Shown here: piece after piece, positions 56,634 through 64,000 of the stretch
How positions within the stretch are numbered: position 1 is the stretch's first letter
Layout of the letters: each line of letters begins with the position of its first letter
Assembly (NCBI RefSeq): GCF_000006565.2
Contig: NC_031472.1
Span: 186,001-250,000 of the forward strand
Source of the DNA: Toxoplasma gondii ME49
Taxonomy: Eukaryota; Apicomplexa; Conoidasida; Eucoccidiorida; Sarcocystidae
Length of the DNA: 64,000 nucleotides
Direction: 5' to 3'
Translations under genes and position numbers: made by a program
The notes under the pieces: model-generated
Databases searched by the model: none
The model's input: the letters and a program-made list of their open reading frames with translations, nothing else
Told to the model about the DNA's origin: nothing

Positions 56634-58725
56634 CTATTGGTGCACAGCAAACGCATGCATGTACAAGTAAAAGAACACATCCTTGCACGGATGATTGCCT
56701 GCACTTTCTGTCTGAGCCCCTGGAAACCGTTTTGGAACAGAAAAAATTTTCGCGCGGTTGATACTAGTGAAATCCTTCCTTGAGGGCTCGCCGGATGGTT
56801 CTACATCCTGAGGCCACTGACTGGCTATTTGAAATACTTGCTGCGTTTGGTGTGAGTGATGAATGGAAGCCATAGGCTGCGTCTCAAGCACAACCGATGG
56901 GAACCTAAATAATGCCGTGTGCCATTTAGGACGCCAACACTTTGAGTTCTGCGCATTTATCCAGAACTTACCGGCAGGGACGTTCCTTCTCCCAGCCCGT
57001 CAGCCTCGATGATGAAGTCGTCCTCATCGTCGTCTCCATCGTCTGCGTCGGGGTCCGGATTCAGTGCAGCCATTTCGGACATGATTTTGAACAGCGAGTC
57101 CAGTCTTCTGGGCACAAGGATACCGGAAATGGAAAAGACGCAGACAGAATAGATACGTCACAGTCTTTCTCAGCCAACAAGGAAAGTCTTCGGCAACTGC
57201 CACGAACACTCGCGGACTCGAGACACCTCGCAGTGACGATGAGTTGGTTAGAATCAGACGTAGGGTGCTCAGTTGGGTTTGTACGTCATTCGTGGCGAAC
57301 TCGATGGCCTGTAGGAATCTCGTAAAAACCGATGTCATATGATTCCATCTCTATCCGACGTTCCGCGAGACACAGAACGAAGCTACCAAGAAGAGACAAC
57401 TTCCCACAGAGCACGCGGGAGGATCACTAGACGCAAAGTCGTAGGCATGCCTTGTGCCGGCGCTGCGCCGACCTCTCCCTCTCTGCATGCACCCGCCTAC
57501 TCTGAGGACGTAGGAACGATCCGCATTTCTGGGATGACGTAGTCCTCGTCGTCCTCTGCCGCCGCATCGCTCTTCAGCTGGCAGTAGATACACGGCTCGT
57601 GTCCGCTGTCTGAAAAGCCGCGCACACAGACAAGACAGTGACTGACCGTGGACCAAGTGAACTGGAGAAAGACGAATGCATGCGCTCCCCCAAACGCCGC
57701 CCGACTCTGCTTGCACTCCGACACCTAAAATCACGAGGTAGAAAGGCGAATCGGCTTCCGTCCGAAACAGCTGCGGAAACATCCGCAAATGGATCTGTGC
57801 GTGCGTCGATGTTCGCAGGCGCAGCTCCATATACATGCATATTTACAGGAGTCAGGCATCGAGACCCCCCGTGAAAGACTCTGTTATCCGTTTCTTTTCT
57901 CGCACTTGGATCTCGCGACAAAGCGTGGAGCACAATTGAAGGATAGTCGACCGAGATGTCCCTGCGCTGCTCGTCTCCAGAGGCGGCGCCTGGCTTGGCG
58001 AGCCACGCAATACGTCGCGAAGTGATGTAGAAAGTCCCCACACCTGAAAAAGCAGAAACGAAAAAGACCAGAAACAGCGCAAGCAATTGCGAAACCGGAA
58101 CGTCCGGTGAATGTGGATGTACATGGCACCGAGAAAATACAAGGGGCCCTCGGACCGAAGCCCCAGCGAAAAGGAGTTCCTGGGATGCTGACTGTATGAC
58201 TCCAACTGTGAAATTCAGACATTCAGGTTCTTCATGACTGCTGTACACCACCCCTCTCCCCACCGGACTGCTTCAGAAGACGACTACAAATGCTGGAGGT
58301 TAACATCCTGCGACGTCAAGGTTCTACGACCTGAACGCCCCCAACTTCAGTCTTGAAGGTCTTCTCTGCACCCACCCCCCGTTCATCTGTGTTATCAGAC
58401 CGTATCAAAGACGGTACTTCTGCTAGAAGTAGGATTCCACGGTATCTCTCCATGCAGGTTTGCTCGCACCACTGAAACGCAAGTAGTAGGCATGTGAGCC
58501 CGTACGACAGGCTCTGAAAGGCGAGCCAAACTGAAACCCAGAGGACAGCTGAAGACCATGTGTCCACATAACAAAGATCTGAGAGAGCTGACCATGATTT
58601 TCACCCTGGAGAATAAGCTTGGCGTCGTCTTCGCGGCATGCGATCACCTCCTCGTCGCCGTGAGGACCCTGGAGAATCTGCAAACTTCCGTCTGCGTCGC
58701 GGGCGGGTGACCACTGGACCGGCAT
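56634..58725 (-). CDS. CLNS1A: pICln, methylosome subunit and Sm-protein assembly chaperone
   Basis: The start ATG is at 58725 (MPVQWSPARDADG). Phased exons are 58605-58725, 57906-58043, 57501-57609 and 56972-57107, with a tentative last exon at 56634-56876. Joined, they give EEVIACREDDAKLILQG, then GVGTFYITSRRIAWL, DISVDYPSIVLHALSRDPNS, HEPCIYCQLKSD, an acidic loop, EDYVIPEMRIVPTSSERLDS, LFKIMSEMAALNPDPDADDG and a second acidic stretch. This is the pICln PH-like fold in order, including the family signatures LHALSRD, CIYCQL, the MRIVP strand and the ALNPDP helix. The protein holds Sm proteins in a ring intermediate and presents them to PRMT5 for arginine methylation before snRNP assembly in the cytoplasm. 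Exons 1-4 are secure. The fifth is phase-compatible but not family-like, so the true carboxyl end may differ. Confidence 0.9.
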
Positions 58726-60291
58726 TTCGTTTTTCCCCTGTCTCGAATTTCCTTGTTTTCTCGATCGAAGAAGGCGAAGTGCCTTCTCGCGCTCTGCTCG
58801 CCTCGGAATCCGAGCTGCTGGAATCTGCGTTGCCGTCTGTGTCCTTCACTTGTCCGCGGAGGATAACTGTCGGAAAAGTGTCTATCTTCGCCAGTCGATT
58901 TCCCAGTAAAAAACCGTGGGACAGGCGCTGCGCGGGGGCGGCGCCGTTGTCAGCAGCTGCGGTCCGCAGGAAGTCAGTCTTTTCGCGGGGCGAAAAAAAA
59001 TTGCTCCAGTTCGCTGGACGACGCACTACGGAGACTCCGTTCTGAGGAACAGACGGTGAACGTACTCATTCGCGTGCGGACGAACTTCCCTTCGCTTCGA
59101 TTCTTCGCGTCCGCCACGATTTCTTCCCGGAAAGAGCCGCCAAACGGCCAAATAGAAGAATGACCCTCGTGCGCTGCCTCCAAGAACAGCCGCTGCGACG
59201 AGACGCTGTGCCCAGATGTACTACACCGGAGGGCGAGGGGTTCGGAAGATCGGACGCAAAGCGTTGAGCAAAACGTTTTCTCTCGGGCTCTGAGGAGGTT
59301 CGCTAAACAAACCGTTCAAATTCGAAAGTGAAACGGCGTAGAACGCATGCTTGACGCCTGCACGGAGAGTGCACTCAAAACATCCACAGACAGCGGAAAG
59401 GGCCGGCGAGTCCTCAACAAGAAGCGTCGTTGTGTCTGGACGTTTAGGGAGTGGGAAATCGAAAAAACAGCCCGCAGAAGTCAACATGTTCAGCATCGCG
59501 AGACTCGATGTGGCAAATCGCAATGGGACTGGCGGTCGGCATGCGCGCATGCGCGCATGCGCAGCGGTCCGGCGGAAAAGCCGGGCCGCCACCGACTGAA
59601 AAAGCGTCTCCCGCACGACAGGAGACTCGTAGATTTCTACATTTCGTTCTTCCCCTTAAACAAAGACAGCCGTGGGATCTCTTCTGCCGCCAGCGGTTCG
59701 TACATCTCAAAGTCGGCACCTTCGCGGTTCGCGTTCCGCCCCGGAACTGCTGCTCTCTGCGGATTTGTGCTGGATACCGAGGCGGCCCAAGATAGGTATG
59801 TCTTGATCTGCATATGCATTGTCCCCGGCTCTTTGTCTGTCTCTTTTCTAGGATTGTGCCGGGGGTACGACCCCCTCGCAGCTGCGCCGTAGACCTTTGC
59901 CGGCCATTTGCTCTCGTCGACTTGTGCCGTCTCCCGGCGTCTGGCCAAGACCCTTGCTGTCGCGTTTTCGTGAACACAGTGGCAAGAAGAGTCACCTGCG
60001 AACTTTCTTTCCTCTGGCTTCTTCTCTTCAGGTCGCACATCTCCTACTTGGTCTCACTCTTTTCCTTCGTAGTGCCCCTTCCTGTCCACGGACCTCCAAG
60101 TCGCTTTCGCCTTTCCTTCGTACCTCTCCTTCTTCCTTGCACTTCCTCCACACTGCCTGTTCCAGCATCCTACCGCGCCTGCCTCCCTCTCGTCTCTTTC
60201 TCTTCTTCTGCCTTTCTCTCCTCTCTGCCTCTCCACTCCTTTCCTTGCTGGCGGTGTCCTCTGTAGTGGCGCTCGCTCTCAGACAGCAACC
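58726..60291. promoter_or_regulatory. Divergent promoter region: pICln and TDRD3-like gene
   Basis: About 1.57 kb between the start codons. It contains a palindromic GCATGCGC array (listed separately) and a pyrimidine-rich leader from about 60000 to 60290 before the plus-strand gene. Several frames are open in the GC-rich part (for example 58601-59026 minus and 58638-59045 plus), but they overlap one another and have no family signature. Confidence 0.5.
59539..59562. promoter_or_regulatory. Triple GCATGCGC palindromic array
   Basis: Three perfect tandem copies of GCATGCGC. Each junction forms the palindrome GCGCATGCGC, and each copy contains GCATGC, the core of coccidian ApiAP2-type motifs. 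It sits near the middle of the divergent region. Confidence 0.6.
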
Positions 60292-62082
60292 ATGGCTGTG
60301 CCAGCGGCCGTCTTGTCTCAGCTGCGTCAGCAGTGGAGTGTGAACTTCAAGCCGGAGGCATTGGAACTCCTTCCGATCCTGCTCGCCGACGCATGCGACG
60401 ACTCCGCGTCAGGGGGGTCGCGGGCGGCCTCCGGGTCTGTCTCACTCCAGACTTTGCAGCGCTTCCTGCTGACTTCGGATCTGCGGAGTCTCCGTCTCTC
60501 GCCACCGCTGCCCGAAGGCTTTCTCGCACAGAAGACATCGTCGGCACTCGCGGCGCCGCTCTTCCTCATGCTGCTCTCCTCCCGGGACATCACGCTGCCC
60601 TCGAAGGAAGGCGAAGAAGACTTCCGCTCGGCCGCTGCCGCCCCGTGCTACCGAGGCCACAAACGCCGGATGCTGCTGCTGAAACTGACTGACGGCGCGG
60701 GGTGTACGTACACCGCGATCGAGCACCACTTCTGCCGGCAGCTGGACGTGCCGCTGGTGCCGGGCTTGAAGATGCTGGTCGCCGCGGGGACGCGCGTCAC
60801 CAACGGATTGCTTCTCCTCGAACCTGCGACGGTTCAGGTTCTGGGCGGGGCTGTGGCGAGTCTGGAGAGCGCCTTCAAGCTTCGCGAGCATGTCCAGCAG
60901 GCGCGCCTGCACAGGAAGGCGGAGAGCGAGGCTCCTGGCCGAGAGGCTGGAACGGGCAAGGAAGACGAGGGCCCCCCGCGCTTCCTGCCCTTCTCCTACG
61001 CCGCAGCGAAGAAGGCGCTCGAGGCCGGCAAGGAGGTCGTGGCGGCGGCGCTCGAAAGCCAGCAGAAGAAGAGCAGCCGCGAGAAGGCCCAGAGTGCGCG
61101 ACGCGGCGAGGACCGCGAGGACGCGAGAAAGGCCATGCAGCAGCTGAAGGACGAGAGACATGCAGGCGAGAGCGGCAGCAAACTGGAGAGGTTCCAGCAA
61201 CAGGCCGAGCCGAAGAAAGCCGCCGTCCAAGCTCTCGTTGTGAACCAGGCGGCGAGAGGCCGCGGAGACAGAAGACCTGCGCGCGAGGAGGGCGAGGGGG
61301 CGTCGCCGAGAGGCCGAGGCGGCCGGGGCTTCGGAGGCAGAGGAAGAAGAAAGAGAGACAACGACTTCGAAAATGAAGGTCTGTACATGAAAGACTCCAA
61401 GGCACCCGTCGCCTACAACCTCCTCGATCTGATCTGCAAGGAAAAACCGAGCGCGGCGATGGACAGCGAGCAGGCACCCGAGCGATACGAAAGGCCTGCG
61501 GTGTCCATGGGTGTTGTCTCCACACCCCACAGACCACCCGCTGCCTCCAAACTGGATTCGCGCGAAACTGACAGAGGCAGAGCGACAGGCTCGGTGCCCC
61601 AGCCGAACCGGGGCGGCCGCGGTAGGGGACGAAACCGCGGAGGCGGTTTCGGAGGAGAGAGTTCTCCACAAGGTGGACATGTCGAAGGAACGAGAGGCGG
61701 TACTTTCTTCTCGTACTACTACGCTGAAGACCCTGCATCAAAGCAGCTTTCGTCACATGCGCCATCCCATCACAGAAGCTCTCCAGGTGGTGGACATTCT
61801 CCCTACAACGCTTCAGCTCCTCACCCGTTTTCTTCTCCCTCGCCTTCTCCATCGTACCCCGCCCAGTCTGGCTCTGCCCACGCTTCGCTGTCGCATGTAC
61901 AAGCCGGTGGTGCCGTTGGGAGGGATCTGGCAGCCGCGGCTTTTCCTTCTACGGTCGGTCCTGAGCAGCTACGCGGCGCCCGAGAGAGAGGGAGAGGAGG
62001 GCCGCGGGGACGAGGCGGGGGCCGGGGACGAGGCGGCGGGGGAAGGGGGAAGAGAGAGTTTCAGAGTGAACGAGGTTTTTGA
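60292..62082 (+). CDS. TDRD3/RMI1-type OB-fold protein with RGG boxes
   Basis: A single exon of 596 residues; the start ATG has a good context (CAACCATGG). Residues 1-110 are helical. Residues 121-195 give the RMI1/TDRD3 OB fold: RGHKRRMLLLKLTDGAGCTY, TAIEHHF, VPLVPGLKMLVAAGTRV, NGLLLLEPATVQVLGGAVAS. This is the domain that binds type IA topoisomerases (TOP3). A charged helical segment follows. Then come three RGG-rich regions (about 335-355, 435-460 and 560-590), typical RNA-binding and arginine-methylation substrates. No Tudor domain is visible, and the topoisomerase-binding insertion loop was not located. The RGG boxes and uninterrupted OB fold favour TDRD3 (TOP3-beta, mRNA) over RMI1 (genome stability), but both names remain possible. 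It is probably a nuclear or cytoplasmic RNA-associated protein. Confidence 0.85.
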   Translation: MAVPAAVLSQLRQQWSVNFKPEALELLPILLADACDDSASGGSRAASGSVSLQTLQRFLLTSDLRSLRLSPPLPEGFLAQKTSSALAAPLFLMLLSSRDITLPSKEGEEDFRSAAAAPCYRGHKRRMLLLKLTDGAGCTYTAIEHHFCRQLDVPLVPGLKMLVAAGTRVTNGLLLLEPATVQVLGGAVASLESAFKLREHVQQARLHRKAESEAPGREAGTGKEDEGPPRFLPFSYAAAKKALEAGKEVVAAALESQQKKSSREKAQSARRGEDREDARKAMQQLKDERHAGESGSKLERFQQQAEPKKAAVQALVVNQAARGRGDRRPAREEGEGASPRGRGGRGFGGRGRRKRDNDFENEGLYMKDSKAPVAYNLLDLICKEKPSAAMDSEQAPERYERPAVSMGVVSTPHRPPAASKLDSRETDRGRATGSVPQPNRGGRGRGRNRGGGFGGESSPQGGHVEGTRGGTFFSYYYAEDPASKQLSSHAPSHHRSSPGGGHSPYNASAPHPFSSPSPSPSYPAQSGSAHASLSHVQAGGAVGRDLAAAAFPSTVGPEQLRGARERGRGGPRGRGGGRGRGGGGRGKREFQSERGF

Positions 62083-64000
62083 AGTCTGAGTGTGTGTCTC
62101 GGAGCTAAGAATGAGGAGCGGGACCGGTAAACCACGAGAGGAAGTTTGACGGAGAGACTCGGGCTTGGATACCTGCTCGGAGTGCATCAGGGGAAGCGCC
62201 GGTTTTAGTCAGTGGCGTGTCGATGAATTGACCGCAGCACTGGCAGCTGTCACGGCTGTCACTGGTGTATTTCGAGAAGAGGGTTTCCTCTCTGTTGAAC
62301 AGAATGGCTTGTCAGAAATGGAGTCAGTGGAAAGGATCCGTGCGGTAGCTGCGCTGGGGATGGATGAGAACCGCTTACGTGACTCGCGAGGTGACTTTTT
62401 ATGGAGTTGTGCGCTTGTAAGCACAATTGCGGTTCGCGACATTCGCCGATCCCCCGTTATGCGTTATGACGGTTCCGAGTTCGACTGGAGGAACGTAAAC
62501 AGCCTTCACGGTGCATTCCACGTTGACTGGATGCCTTCTGAGGCAATGGAAACTGACAGAAATAGACGACTTTTTACGGATAACACCACACGCGCAGGCC
62601 AAAAATCCACAAACAGCGGCATTGAGGGTCTGAGGCGCCTTCGACTTGACGCTTCTGAAGGGTGATGCTGACTTCTACGGAGGATAGGGCAACCTCTTTA
62701 AAAAACACCGCTTTGTTTTGATCTCTGAAGAGGGTTTGGAAGTCCTTCTCCCAAGAACTAACACAAGTTCCTATTTCTTGGGGAGCACTCAGGATTAACA
62801 TGCATCCATAGTAAATTTTGAACGAGGCGCCACTCAAACGCTTCTCCTAAGGAGGGTATCGTCCCGAGTTCCGCGTGCACAGCATGGCAATCGTAGCAGA
62901 ACTGCGAAAGGCGACGTGCAGGGGAACACTCGGATTTTAAAGTAGTGCTTCGAAGTTCAGACGATACATTTTTGAAAGGCCCACTCCAACCTGGGGAAAC
63001 TTTCACGTGTGGAAGACTCATTCGCTGGACGGGAATCGCCGCACAGACTTCGCCTCCTCTACACATCCTTACAAGATGCTATAAATGGGAGATGCGTGCT
63101 AATTTTTTGCCTTAAGTCTCCAGCGATGCCATCAGCGTAACTCGAAGAAAACCGATGTGCACGCAAACACATATCTGATGATCCAGCCAGAACGACATGC
63201 TCGATCTCAGACGGCTCAGCGGCAAAAAGTGAAAACTAAAACGCGGGTCTCTTCTAAATTAGCATTCTCCTGCAAGAGATCCAATGTGCTGCCAGTGTTT
63301 AGGTCTCATCAGACAGGCAGCAACCCCCTGCAGCGACACTAAAGTGGCTACCGGAGATTCCACGACACTGGATGCTCGCCACTTCTGCTTTTCAGTAATT
63401 CATGTATTGATGTGACTCTATTGATTTAAAACCAAGAAAAATTGTGCGTGTCGCACGCGCTGGGGTCGTGGTAGGGATCGGGAATGGCTGTCTGTGGTGA
63501 CAAAACTGATTCTCAGATGCCATCCATGTACGGCACCGCTGACGCTTAACAAATATGAGATCTCAGGTTTGAGCTTGCGAGCGCTGAGCTTCAGACGCGA
63601 TTTCTCACCGCGCAAATGCGCGTGTTCACTTTCGTAGGAGCTGCACAAACGCTTGCTTGGAAATGAGGCTTCTTCGGCATTTCGCGTCTGCGCTATATCC
63701 TGCCAAGAGGGCTCTGCGCTATACGGGTATGCGTTTGAGTCTGCCAAGTTTCTCTGTTTCGTTACTCCGGGCATTGCCGTGTCTTGTGTTTCTTCACTAT
63801 ACATTTCACATCTCCTTTTTGGCTGGTACTTTTTGAGTCAACAGATACGCAGAACCCAATTTCGTTAATTCTGGATATGTATAGGAATTGAGTGAGTCCA
63901 CAACCGGAAACGCTACAGGCTCAGGTTGCGAAGAGGACGCAAAAAAGTTGGGAAAATGGCGATGTTTTCAACGCCCAAGCGATTCGCGGATATCAGGGAA
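62083..64000. other. 3' flank and gene-poor DNA
   Basis: The 3' untranslated region of the TDRD3-like gene followed by balanced-composition DNA like that at 48-56 kb. A 166-codon frame at 62165-62665 (plus) begins at TTG and lies where the 3' untranslated region is expected. A 128-codon ATG frame at 63418-63804 (minus) has no recognised feature. No gene is supported. Confidence 0.5.

Noticed and set aside
62165..62665. 166-codon plus-strand frame after the TDRD3-like gene
   Set aside because: It begins at TTG, lies where the 3' untranslated region is expected, and shows no domain.

Overview
The window looks like nuclear DNA of a cyst-forming coccidian in the Sarcocystidae (Toxoplasma, Neospora, Hammondia and relatives). 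The reasons are intron-rich genes with GTRAG donors and CT-rich acceptors, long homopolymer-rich (Ser, Glu, Arg, Ala) proteins, strand-asymmetric purine/pyrimidine DNA, very frequent GCATGC, TTTAGGG-type telomeric repeats, and intronic AT-rich pieces that resemble organelle DNA. The many long (TA)n microsatellites fit Neospora slightly better than Toxoplasma, but the species is not settled by the sequence alone.

Layout, left to right: the 5' part of an unrecognised gene (minus, 1-1252); an unrecognised gene (plus, 2803 to about 4824); a possible 79-residue membrane protein (minus, 4812-5051); a 352-residue unknown (plus, 5465-6523); a syntaxin-type t-SNARE gene (minus, 8076-12813) rebuilt from five phased exons plus a poorly resolved middle; a basic, probably mitochondrial protein (plus, 14161-16783, two exons); an 850-residue unknown (minus, 18777-21335); a very large beta-propeller-like gene (minus, 21488-30186); a tRNA pseudouridine-38/39 synthase of the PUS3/DEG1 type in ten exons (plus, 31329-36991); a 357-residue unknown (minus, 38741-40049); and a many-exon leucine-rich-repeat gene of the ribonuclease-inhibitor type (minus, 40949-47873). 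About 11 kb of compositionally different, gene-poor DNA follows. It holds one secreted, dense-granule-like, proline-rich membrane protein gene (minus, 52210-53790). The right end has a divergent pair: pICln, the Sm-protein assembly chaperone (minus, 56634-58725), and a TDRD3/RMI1-type OB-fold protein with RGG boxes (plus, 60292-62082).

The genes are not an operon or a pathway. The recurring functional theme is core RNA biology (PUS3, pICln, TDRD3-like), with one trafficking SNARE and one candidate secreted host-interface protein. The most unusual features are in the introns: telomere repeats and a small-subunit-rRNA-like fragment inside the syntaxin gene, a decayed tandem series of an exon end with its 5' splice site in the same gene, and a tRNA-like AT-rich insertion in the last intron of the propeller gene. 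Exon boundaries were placed by hand from splice signals and reading-phase continuity. Those stated as phased are consistent across the junction; the rest are approximate.
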